From: Haliclona indistincta
Taxonomy: Eukaryota; Porifera; Demospongiae; Haplosclerida; Chalinidae
Direction: 5' to 3'
Assembly (NCBI GenBank): GCA_964017065.1
Contig: OZ024788.1
Location: forward strand, 10,972,457 to 11,036,456
DNA length: 64,000 bases
The notes beneath the pieces were generated by a model, which ran no database searches, was not told where the DNA came from, and saw only the letters and a program-made list of their open reading frames with translations. Shown here in pieces: positions 37,134 through 48,731 of the stretch. The translations under genes were made by a program, and so were the position numbers. Each line of letters starts with the position of its first letter. Positions within the stretch are counted from its first letter, which is position 1.

Positions 37134-40018
37134 ATGGCGGAAAGTATTTCAGGAGATACCACAGCGCTACAACCAGCTGGCTGGAACCAACCGTGCTCAG
37201 AGGAGCATTTGGCTAAGACTGCCATGTTGATTACTGATTGGCGAGCAGTCTCTCCTTTCCTGGGACTAACAGAAGCTGAGGAGGTTGCTATACTAGAATC
37301 AACACATTCTGTACCAGCTAGAAAGATGGCGATGCTGAGAAAATGGAAGCAGAAACGAGGAGCAAAGGCCACGTACAAGCGATTGCGTCGAGTATTTGGA
37401 AAATGTGGCTCGCGTGCGCTACAAGAAAAAATCACTAGACTGCTGGAAGCAGAAAGTAGCAGCTCTTCAGATGAGGAAGGTGAGAAATAGGAAATAATAT
37501 GGGCGGGGCTCGTAAAACATACTTCTTGTTATGAGGAGTGACTCTCTATCACTCACTGCATGCAGGTATGGAAGGACCAACCAAACAGCACTTACCTCAC
37601 TCACTCACTGTGTATGTGGACAGACTCAAGAGAGTCTACCAAAATCCACCTACAACATGGCTTCCACTACCGAATTGCAAGCACATCAAACTGGCAGTGA
37701 CTAAGGAGAAGGGAATGAGACGCGGACGAGAACCTCATGCACAGATCGAGTGTAGAGTTAAAGGCGAGATAGAGCCACTCATGGATAGTAAGGTGCTGGT
37801 AGATATGGATAGCATCTTTGACGATGGCACCTTTGAGAATGCTCGTAGACCGATGGTAATTCTTGTAGAAGGAGCATTAGGGTCAGGCAAGACCAGCCTG
37901 GCCTATCACTACTGTCAGAAATGGGCAGAAGGTAACCTGAGTATGTTTGACGTTGTGGCTCTTGTCTATCTGCGTCACCCAGCTGTTCATTCAGCAGAGT
38001 TGGAATTGACCTTACACCAGCTTCTCCTCCTAGCTTGTGCAAGCGATGACTGTCAAAGAATCGATGGTATCACAAGAGAGATAGTCCAATGTGTTGAGAA
38101 TGGTTTAAAGTTGCTTATAATTCTACAGATGGGTGGGATGAAGCACCGGCTTGTCTGCGAAATCTTCCAGATCCGAAACGTCCTCCTGATAATTCGTTTC
38201 TCGGCAAACTCCTTCGTTCTGTTTCATCCAACACAACCATCCTCATCACCTCTCGACCAGACTCCTCACTGGACCTACACAACAGAGCCAATGTTAACCG
38301 AGTGGAGATTCTTGGGTTCACCAAGGAGAGCATTCATGACTACTTCCAGGAAGCATTGTCTACTCAGCTATCCTCTGATAAAGTAAAAGATGATATTGTG
38401 AAATTGAGAGATCATTTCCGAAAATATCCAGCCATTGAAAGCAGCTGTTATATACCACTCAATGCTGCCATTCTTATACTCGTGTATCTGGAACACAACC
38501 GTACTCTACCCACCACCCACTATGAGCTACTCTATCAGCTTTTCCTGTGCTGTATCAACCGTGAGGTGACAACTCGTCATTCACAAACCTTGTCCACAGT
38601 ATCCTCACTTGATGACCTTCCTTGTGACCTCAAAGAACATCTAGACAGCATCTGCACACTTGCATACGAGGGAATCATGCAAAACAAAGTTGTCTTCACA
38701 CAAGATGAGCTTCCATGTATCTTGCCTTCACCTCCACAAGAGGATCTCCCTGCCATGGGAGTGCTTCAGAGGGTCCAGTGGTTCAGTATTGGCAGCAAAT
38801 CAATGTCCTACAACTTCATTCACCTCTCAATACAAGAACTGCTTGCTGCTTATCGCATCTCTAAGATGGAAGAAAGTGAGCATGTGAGAGTGTTCCAAAC
38901 CCTACTTGGTGAGCCTCGGTTCTCTGCTGTACTACAGTTCTATGCTGGGTTCACCAAGCTCACCAATCAAGGTGTACGAAACATCATCACTGGAACAAAT
39001 TTCACTTGCGAGAAATCATCAAAGCTTTTTCTGCTCAGTTACATGAGATGTTTCTTTGAGGCTCAAGTTTGCGATCAGTTATTCTATCAGCAAATTGTAC
39101 AAAAACTGAATGGAATAGTGTCATTTTGGGGCGTCCCTATGAGTCCACTAGACTGTATGGCTTTGGGATATTTCTTGGCATTTGTTCTCAGGAACACTAG
39201 TGAACTATGTGTATACCTATCTCAATGCAGTATTGATGATCACTCATTGTGTGTACTGATGGGAGAGCTCTCCAAGCATGCTGAGGCATCCCGAGAAGGT
39301 GTCTTACATGGAGTGAAAGAACTGGTAATCTGTTTCAACGAGATTGGAGACAAAGGAATAGCTTACATTGCCACTGCTCTTCACACAAACACCACCATGA
39401 GAACACTGAATGTGTGTGCTTGTCACATATCTAACGTGGGTGCAGAGTCACTAGCTAGAGCACTTGCTGTTAACACATCACTGCAGAAGCTAGTTATGGA
39501 TTCTAACGATATTGGGTACAACGGAATATGTGAATTAGCGACTGCTCTTCAAACTAACACTACTTTAAAGGAACTGTCTTTTGATAATAGTCGTTTTTGG
39601 ATGACAGACCAGGAAGTGCTGTTACTATCATCAGCTATAAGACACTGCTCCATGGAACAATTGAAGTTAAGCTGGTCTTGTACAGATCCAGGCAACACAC
39701 TAAAGGAGATCGGAGAGAGTGTCAGGAGGAGCATGCTAAGAGAACTACTACTAAGATGTTTCCTACCACAATCACAAGTGGAACCAGATAATGAAGAAAG
39801 CGAGAGAGTGGGCAGAGTGTCTGGAGATGGGTGGTAAAGACCTGATACAGTCTCAGGAGAATAGTCTGCTTCAAAAACTTACTTTGGATATTCATTGTAA
39901 TGATTATGACATAAAACCATTTCTGGAACAAGTACATCCAAGTAACAGTAGCAACAGTCAACACAGCAAGACAACAGAGAGGACTATCACACATTCGTTT
40001 GGACATAGTTTAATATAA
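37134..40018 (+). pseudogene. NLR 4 (Death-NACHT-LRR), frameshifted
   Basis: Type B layout: exon 1 is 37134-37479 and exon 2 starts at 37566 with no second intron. A 2-base insertion (CA, 38126-38127) lies exactly in the Walker B codons (other copies read LLLILDGWDE), so the frame is lost in the NACHT core. The correct frame resumes and stays open from about 38290 to 39837, with all LRRs. A 1-base insertion near 39790 shifts it again. The last 230 bases also carry a deletion in the conserved EQVQQTLKV segment. Without correction no full receptor can be made. Part of the Death domain C-terminus also differs (ALQEKITRLLEAE). Confidence 0.85.
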
Positions 40019-40094
40019 TAACTACATGACATCTGTAACATCACAGTTGTTGTATTGCAACATGATCATTATTTTGTCTGCTTGTGTCTCTAGC

Positions 40095-40806
40095 TCACTC
40101 TGTTGTGATATTATTGTCTACATCAGTGAAATTGTTGAAGTAGCTCTGGAGTAGTGAAAACAATGTATTGTATCAGTTGCTCTACTCACATCATATACTT
40201 ACCTCAAACAGCATAGTGGCTTGTATCACTCTTGTTGTACAACACATCTCACGAATCGAGTGCATACTCAATTGAGGAGTACCAATATCTGATGAGAGAG
40301 AATAAAGCTACAATGTAACATTTCTGTGCAATCGTGTTTGTGAACATATTGTTTTTCCAGACAACTAGCATGTGTATAGGGCAACACCCAAATACACTAA
40401 TTTACTGAATTGAGCTGGATTGGGTGATTTTTAGTGAGCCCATAATTAGTGAGAAGTGCATGCTTGACCTGAGTGCATGAAGGTATGTACAACTGGGAAA
40501 TGCAATGTGGGTGCAATGAAGTGGAGGTGATGAAGCTTTCTCAAAAGACAGTCCGGTTACAGGTGATAATTGTGATACCAGCAACCCATAAGGACACTAG
40601 GAACAGTATATTGGTAAACACAACAGCTCAATCAACAGGCTAGGCACGCTAAGCCAGCTTGATGCTACACCACTTCTGAGCTGGGTCATACATCATCATC
40701 TGTTATTAATGCTTTATCCACACCAGCCTCTCAATACTGACATTGAAATTATGACACTATCAGTGCTCAGGCTCACCCCACACAATGACAATCCCTAGTT
40801 TAGCTA
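40095..40806 (-). pseudogene. DNPEP: DNPEP remnant 4, 3' exons only
   Basis: The terminal exon (40095-40145) and penultimate exon (about 40203-40290) are preserved with their splice sites. Of the preceding exon only about 11 bases (CCTAGTTTAGC) remain, after a deletion that also removes its donor. Homology to the other copies ends at about 40806, so this unit is truncated by whatever was inserted or recombined at 40807. Confidence 0.85.
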
Positions 40807-42540
40807 CAATGATTTTATTGTAGCTATGCATTCATCGATCATGTCTGCTGCATGGTGTTGTTCTTGTGCATAAAAGTACATTAAACATTTCAACTCATGG
40901 TGCACTGCAGAAGTGTTCAATTTTTTTCAAGCACGTGTGAGTGCAGAATTTGTCAGGAAACTCACATAATGGTTCCTGGATCACATGATCAGGAAATTAG
41001 AAGTTTTTGCAGTGCAGCAGGTGCGTGACAAAATAGTGACCTTGCATTCATGCATAAAATTATACCACGATGTAATCATTGTGTAGGTGGTTACTACAAA
41101 TCAAGCAACATGGAGTCTCCTTGCTAAAGGACATGCCTACAGAGAGGGAGCACTTACTGTAGGTGAGGCTGATGTGCATGCCTTGCTATACATGGTGTGG
41201 ATCTTTCTATATTTTGTGTCATAGTAACCTGATTGGTTTGTGTTCTGTTTACTTGTTCACTATGTGTAACAAGAGCATGATATTTGTGCCATCAATGGGG
41301 CACATGAGTAGTATTGTCAATACGAGATTCTGTACTTCTACAGCATGCGCTGGGATAGCACTCAAGATATGAGTCAATTACACATTATTCAGTTAAATTT
41401 CACATAATTCAGTTACACATAACATCACTTTTAACAGTGTACAACATCATCTCTCTCTGTCTAAAGTAAGTCTGCCTCACAAAATTTCAGAACATTACAT
41501 TTGCACACTAAAATTTAATTGATTCACACTTATTGAATTGATTCACCGTACTGTATAAAATTGACTGATGAATATTACATGTTTGTGATAATACATATCA
41601 CACCATACAGCTGTTTTGCAAACCTTGCAGTAATTATGCTGATATAGCACTATATAACCATTGTTTCAACATAAGTCATCTGAACGAATTTTACAAGACG
41701 CGACTCGATAGATAGATATGGTGTACATATACTCCACTCTATATATGCCTGATCAGAAATAATTATTTTATAGACAGATGCTGTACATGCATGTGTATCT
41801 AAACAACTAGTAACAACTATTATACATATAACTCTGACACACACTATCATTATTATGTAGACTATTGTTGGTTGATCAAGAATTAAGGATTCGGAAGTGG
41901 ACAATCATGATTGCATGCATGGTTACTTTGCTAAGGCACATCATGGAAGAGACAATTGGATTGCTCACTCAACCCAGATCGGAACTGATTTGGACCGACT
42001 GCAAGTTCCTGTTCTAGCTACAACCAATGACTTACTCTTGAACAATAGGATTGCGTTCTCATTGTACATAGTAGGGCAGATTTTTGGACTATTTTGGAGG
42101 AATAAAGGTAGGCAATAAAGGTGGTTACAGTTCCATCGGACTAGAACCCCATAATCTAACTTGTGCTATGCAGACGTACATTGCCCTTGACACTGAACTC
42201 CATGCACCACCCGGGCTTAGCTGTAAGTACATTCATGCACACTCTTAACTGCAGAAATTTTATTATAATTGGGAGGTTGCCAGGCACCAAGGAGTGATAC
42301 ATTAGCAACAGAAATCAAACAAGGTGACAGTGATAAGCATGAAGTGCATACATCAACAGCAGATAGGATGAACAGGGCAGCAGTGTTAAGCCTGTAAGTG
42401 ATACAATATCAGCGGATATAATGAAAAGGGGGCTGTGCTAGATAAGTCAGGGGTTAAACATAGTGATGAGTAGTTATAGGCTACTTGTGCAATCTGCACG
42501 TTCTGTCAGATGAATCCTGCAGCACTCTGAACTTGTCCCA
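40807..42540. other. unique sequence, no gene recognised
   Basis: AT-rich sequence with no homology to the other units. Small frames (41163-41372 +, 41650-41904 -, 41897-42118 +) have no recognisable domain or splice context. Confidence 0.4.
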
Positions 42541-42541
42541 G

Positions 42542-44878
42542 TCAGGGCCGCTTGTCAGCACTTGATCCGGGCCTGTCTTGCGCTCTCATCTCTGGCTGAC
42601 GGCCCCTTGGGCGACTCCTGGCTTCAGGGCAGTTTGGCTCTGAGTGACCTGGAAGAGAGCAGCCTGAGCACACATGTTCGAAGCGGCAGCTGGAACTGTG
42701 ACAGCCTCTGTTACTGTTGTAACGGTAGCACGGGCCAGTGGTACGGTACGGAACGGGGCGCCGAGTTGACCGCACGGGGTGGGAGGAAGGGCGTGGGGCC
42801 GACAGGGGTTGCAATGGTCTTTGGTGCTCCAGAGAGGCCAGCGCACAATCCTCACGTGTGTGGTCCGGTGCCATGGCACAGATTACATGGGCGGTACACT
42901 CTATCGGTTACCTGACCCAGTACTGTTGCTGCGAGCAATGAAGGATTAATCTCTACCCAGGGGAGGCCAGCCCCTGCTGCAGCCTGAACTGTTTGTCATA
43001 CAGCAACCATCCGCTCCCACCATGCTTACGAACAAGTTGCAGAATTATCATACCATATGCCGCTAGGCGGCGAGTTTCTTCATGGTCAGTTTTGGCAGCC
43101 ATAAATGCCAAGAAGCATGATACCCAAGTTAGTGGGTCGGACACTTCCCTCAGCCGGGAACCCGACAGCAGTGGTTGTGCTGCGGCCGGGATCGCCCCTG
43201 CTTGGCTGAGCTCTTGGATGCGCTGCAAGAGGAGGTTAATATCAACCAATAACTCTTTGAAATCCACGAAGGTTCCCTTATGAGCCTTTTCTACCACTTT
43301 AGCTGGCACCGGCGGCAAGGCTGGAGAGAGTATCAGTGGTGAGGCAAGGAGAGCAGTGGGTTCTGTTAGTGGAAACAGGGTTGACAGCAGGGTCGCCAGG
43401 GATGGCAGATGCGGACTAGCTGTCGATGCCAAGGTGGAGGAACTGGTTAACGTGCTGCTGTTGCATGGTCCTGAACCAGGCAGGAGAGACGAGGACAGGA
43501 GTGGGATGCTCGCAATTGAGGCTGCTGCCGGCAGAGATGAGACGACTGTGGATGCACTGCTCCCTGTATGGCATTGGGGAGAGTTATAGAGAGACCGTCA
43601 GTAACAGATAGGGACCAGGGGCTCAGTAAAGCCCTGTACATCACTCTAATACAGAAATACGGCTACCTCCCTGGTCACACGAGAGAGAAACAGAAAGGGA
43701 AGGAGAGAGAGGAAGAGAGGAGGGGAGTGAGAGAGGAGGAGTATGTGGAGACCGAGGCAGCCATGCATACCACTGTGGATGTAGCCCCACCTGCACTATG
43801 TGAGCAGTATAAAGAGACAGGTGCTCAGCCACAATATTGATTGACTGGGGCTATCGTGCCGGAGACCTGTGGCCTTTCACGTAACCATTACAACGGGACA
43901 CTACGGTCCTTTGAACATGAACCCATCGCCATCTGGCGAGTCGCCTGGGATGCCGGGAGACTGCGGTCTCCTAGAACACGGAGACTGCTGTCTACTATTA
44001 TGCACATGAATACCGGGAGACTGCGGTCTCCAGTCACACTTTGCATCCGGGAGATGGTCCTGCGATCTCCCAAGAGAGAGACCAGAAGACCAGGGTCTCT
44101 TAAAACACGCGCAGGGCCGGGAGACAGCGGTCTCCTAAGACATATGAGAACCGGGAGGCAGCGGCCTCCTCTCCTTGTACGTATACTATGAGTAAAATGT
44201 GCCTATAATGCGCCTGTGGATAGATAATACCTACCCCCGGCGAGTGTACACGTACCCATGCCCGAATACAGACACACATCTATGAGGACCGGGAGACGGC
44301 GGTCTCCTACATGTGAGAATTCCACGGCTGCAACAGACCACGGCGCATCTTGCGGCAGAGCGACAACATAACACCAGTACCGGGGGCTACGTACTGCCTC
44401 TTACAACGCATTACCAGCGAGCCATTGCAGGCTGCCAAAGCACAAGACCGGCGACACGGCGTATGAGAGTGAGAGGTCGGGGGATGTGTGCGCAGAGATA
44501 GCTGCCCATTCGGTTCAACGAGTCGCGCGAGTAACCCGGGCTGGAGTAATTTGCTGGCGGGAGGAAGCAATCTAGTTATCTGGGCCCGGGAAAGCCGTAA
44601 AATTTTTACGCCCGCGGGACTGAATTATACATTATGGCAAACACATTACAGTATTACCACGAACCTGGACTAGATCCTGATGAGCTCGGGATAGATGAGG
44701 GGAGGGCAGCCGCGATAGCCGCCTGAACGGCGACTAAGATCTGTTCCTGGAGCGACGGACCAGATGCCACCGATGAGGCGGATGCCTTGGAGGATCCAGA
44801 TCTCGAAGTCGCGGTAGATGTCGCTGGTGACGCGAGAGAGATAGCGGCTGTTGTTGACGCTGTACCCGAGGTTGACAT
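42542..44878 (-). pseudogene. gag-like ORF of a DIRS/tyrosine-recombinase-type retrotransposon, degenerate
   Basis: Exon 1 (44665-44878, Ser/Ala-rich, then SLQEQILVAVQAAIAAALP) and exon 2 (from 43563) join in phase 1. The body carries QLVRKHGGSGWLLYDKQFRLQQ, a block I associate with gag-like proteins of DIRS-type elements. The C-terminal part has a CCCH-like C-x8-C-x4-C-x3-H and a zinc knuckle C-x2-C-x4-H-x4-C. A stop after GLASPG and a second frame change before REDCALASLE break the frame (42860-42960). No reverse transcriptase or recombinase is found downstream, so this is a truncated remnant. The family name is inference. Confidence 0.55.
43920..44312. repeat. cluster of short GGAGAC/GTCTCC hairpins
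   Basis: At least seven interspersed copies of a palindromic motif of the form GGGAGACnGCGGTCTCC (for example near 43956, 44013, 44049, 44119, 44151 and 44289), some with compensating or degenerate arms. They lie inside the intron of the gag-like gene. Confidence 0.7.
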
Positions 44879-45644
44879 GATGAAGATCACAACTAGAAAA
44901 AGAAAAACGATTGGAGGCGACAAGCTAAGCCGCTAGCTCGGCAGCGCGTGCAAACCAGAAAGTAATCTCCGCACTGCGCCTGCGTAGGCACCATGAGGTC
45001 GATTGGGGCGCGCGCTCAGGTAGGAGGGCTGCCGCCTGAAAGCTCAAAGGGCGGTTAACCTTACTTAAAGGCTGCGCTCTAAGTATCAATTAAAATATCC
45101 CAAAATTAAGCTAAATTGAAAAATACAAATAACCGTAAAAAATCCAGCGATTTTCGGCGCGCGCCCTCAGCTGAACGTTATGGCGCTGGCATTTTGTATG
45201 GATTCAGTGCAAATTTCACAACATTTTTAAGAAAAACAAAACGGCCGCCAAGAAAATTTGAACATTTATGGCTTCAGGTTGCTCGGAAAACACATTTTTC
45301 CACATTCTCTATGATCTGGGCTACATTTTGCACTCACCAAAACCACTGCTATTTGTATGTACTTTTTGAGTAGCCAGCCGCAAAGTACTAACTTTGAGCA
45401 AAATTTGACGAGGTCGTTGCACTTTATCGGCTTCACGTTCGAAGTGGGAGGGGCATATCGACCGACTTGAGTGTGGGCAATAGCGGCTACTCACTGGCGT
45501 AAAAGGACGAAAATTTGAGACCAGTAGCACAAAAGACACACGAGATATTCACGAGAGAAGTGGTCAGCATTTACGAGGTTAAAATTTCAGCAGGATAATT
45601 AATTTGAGTAATTAAAGGGTTAACTCGTGTAGTACTCTCGGTTT
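44879..45644. other. upstream region of NLR 5
   Basis: No gene is recognised. The last 45 bases (GTAGTACTCT...CGGTTTATGGCGG) resemble the NLR 1 leader, not the leader shared by NLR 2-4. Confidence 0.45.
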
Positions 45645-48600
45645 ATGGCGGAAAGTATTTCAGGAGACGTCACCACAGCAGCGCTACAACCAGCTGGCTG
45701 GAATCAGCCGTGCTCAGAGGAGCATTTGGCTAAGATTGCCATGATGATTACTGATTGGCGAGCAGTCTCTCCTTTCCTGGGACTAACAGAAGCTGAGGAG
45801 ATTGCTGTACAAGGGTCCAATCCTCAATCAGTGCCAGCCCAAAAGATTGCAATGCTGAGAAAATGGAAGCAGAAACGAGGAGCAAAGGCCACGTACAAGC
45901 GATTGTGTCGAGTATTCAGAGATTGTGGTTCGCATGATCTAGAAGAGAAAGTCACAGAACTGCTGGTAGCAGAGAGTAGCAGCTCTTCAGACGAGGAAGG
46001 TGAGAAACAGAAATAGAAAAACATGGGCGGGACTCATATACATGATAGCTTGTATTGTGGACTAACTGCATGGTATGATTCTGTCTTTGTTATGACTCAT
46101 TGCAGGTGTGGAAGGAGCCAACAAACAGCCTGTGAGAGGATACCAGGGTATGATACACATTCCTGCACTAATTGATTGTTGTGTTAGTGACTCCATTATC
46201 ATTACTCCTCTCACTACACAGGTACATCACTCACTGTGTATGTGGACAGACTCAAGAGATTCTACCAAAATCCACCTACAACATGGCTTCCACTACCGAA
46301 TTGCAAGCACATCAAACTGGCAGTGACTAAAGAGAAGGGAATGAGACACGGACGAGAACCTGATGCACAGATCGAGTGTAGAGTTAAAGGCGAGATAGAG
46401 CCACTCATGGATAGTAAGGTGCTGGTAGATATGGATAGCATCTTTGATGATGACACCTTTGAGAATGCTCGTAGACCGATGGTAATTCTTGTAGAAGGAG
46501 CATTAGGGTCAGGCAAGACCAGCCTGGCCTTTTACTACTGCCAGAAATGGGCAGAAGGTAACCTGAGTATGTTTGACGTTGTGGCTCTTGTCTATCTGCG
46601 TCACCCAGCTGTTCATTCAGCAGGGTTGGACTTGACCTTACACCAGCTTCTCCTCCTGGCCTGTGGAAGCGATGGTAGTCAAAAGATGATTGATATCGTA
46701 GAAGAGATGGTCAAATGTGTTGAGAATGGTTTAAAATTGCTTTTAATTCTAGATGGGTGGGATGAAGCACCGGCTTGCCTTCGAAAACCTCCAGATCCAA
46801 AATATCCTCCCGATAATTCATACCTTGGCAAAGTCCTTTGTTCCATTTCATCCAACACTACCATCCTCATCACCTCTCGACCAGACTCCTCACTTGACCT
46901 ACACAACAGAGCCAATGTTAACCGAGTGGAGATTCTTGGGTTCACCAAGGAGAGCATTCATGACTACTTTCTGGAAGCATTGTCTACTCAGCTATCCTCT
47001 GATAAAGTAAAAGATGAGATCGTGAAATTGAGAGATCATTTCCGAAAATACCCAGCCATTGAAAGCAGCTGTTATATACCACTCAATGCTGCCATTCTTA
47101 TACTCGTGTATCTGGAACACAACTGTACTCTACCCACCACCCACTATGAGCTACTCTATCAGCTTCTCCTGTGCTGTATCAACCGTGAGGTGACAACTCG
47201 TCATTCACAAACCTTATCCACAGTATCCTCACTTGATGACCTTCCTTGTGACCTCAAGGAACAGCTAGACAGCATCTGCACACTTGCATACGAGGGAATC
47301 ATGCAAAACAAAGTTGTCTTCACACAAGATGAGCTTCCATCTATCTTGCCTACACCTGCACAAGAGGATCTCCCCGCCATGGGAGTGCTTCAGAGGGTCC
47401 AGTGGTTCAGTATTAGCAGCAAAACAATGTCCTACAACTTCATTCACCTCTCAATACAAGAACTGCTTGCTGCTTATTATATCTCTAAGATGGAAGAAAG
47501 TGAGCAGGTGAGAGTGTTCCAAACCCTACTTGGTGAGCCTCGGTTCTCTGCTGTACTACAGTTCTATGCTGGGTTCACCAAGCTCACCAATCAAGGTGTA
47601 CGAAACATCATCACTGGAACAGATTTCACTGACGACAAGTCATCAGGGCTTTCTCTGCTAAGTTACATGAGATGTTTCTTTGAGGCTCAAGTTTGCGATC
47701 AGTCACTCTATCAGCAAATAGTACCAAAATTGAATGGAAAAGTGAATCTTCGACTCATCTCTATGAATCCACTAGACTGTATGTCTTTTGGGTATTTCTT
47801 GGCATTTGCTCTCAAGAACGCTCGTCAATTACATGTAAGCCTTTCCGACTGCAATATTGATGACCACTCATTGTGTGTACTGATGGGAGAGCTCTCCAAG
47901 AATGCTGAGGCATCCCGAGAAGGTGTCTTACACGGAGTGACAGAACTGGATATCAGTTATAACAAGATTGGAGACAAAGGAATAGCTTACATTACCACTG
48001 CTCTTCATACAAACGCTACCATGAGAACTCTTGTTCTGAGGGATTGTCACATATCTAACGTGGGTGCAGAGTCACTAGCTAGAGCACTTGCTGTTAACAC
48101 GTCACTGCAGAAGTTAGTTATGGGTCGTAGCAATATTGGGTACAATGGATTATGTGAATTAGCGACTGCTCTTCAAACTAACACTACTTTGAAAGATCTG
48201 TCTTTCTTATATTGCCATGATTGGATGACAGACCAGGAAGTGTTGTTACTATCATCAGCTATAAGACACTCCTTCATGGAACGATTGGTACTACACTGGT
48301 CATCTACAGATCCTGGCAACACACTAAAGAAGATCGGAGAGAGTGTCAGGAGGAGCAAGCTAAGAGGACTAAGACTAGCATGTTCATCACAACAATCACA
48401 AGTGAAACCTGATATTATGAAGAAAGCGAGAGAGTGGGTAGAGTGTCTGGAGATCGGTGGTAAAGACCTGATACAGTCTCAGGAGAACAGTCTGCTTCAA
48501 ACACTTACATTGAATATTTATTGTATTGATTCTAACATACGACCACTTCTGGAACAAGTACGACAAACACTTGAAGTAACAGCAGCAACAGTCAACACAG

Positions 48601-48650
48601 CAAGACAACAGAAAGGACTACCACTACTGCATCATGTTGTTTATGTTTAA
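45645..48650 (+). CDS. NLR receptor 5 (Death-NACHT-LRR), intact
   Basis: Three exons, 45645-45999, 46106-46147 and 46222-48650, join in phase 1 to 2826 nt, 941 residues. It is type A, like copies 1 and 3. The Death domain, acidic Ser cluster, NACHT (GALGSGKTS, LLLILDGWDE, TSRPDSS) and LRR block are all open. Conserved LRR framework residues match the other copies, but exposed positions differ (for example RTLVLRDCHIS against RTLDVNGCHIS in copy 1). It is followed tail to tail by the only DNPEP copy that retains all catalytic exons, so this unit may be closest to the ancestral arrangement. Ligand and partner are unknown. Confidence 0.92.
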
Positions 48651-48731
48651 TACAATAACAACATCTGTAATAATTTATCAAAGTTGTTGTATTGCAACAT
48701 GAACGTTATTTTGTCTGTTTGTGTCTCTAGC

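Noticed and set aside
38115..38386. Alternative C-terminus of NLR 4 after the frameshift
   Set aside because: The out-of-frame tail matches the +1 shadow frame seen in all copies and has no independent support.
42562..43283. Plus-strand frames over the gag-like region
   Set aside because: Antisense to the zinc-finger gag-like frame, which has recognisable motifs on the minus strand.
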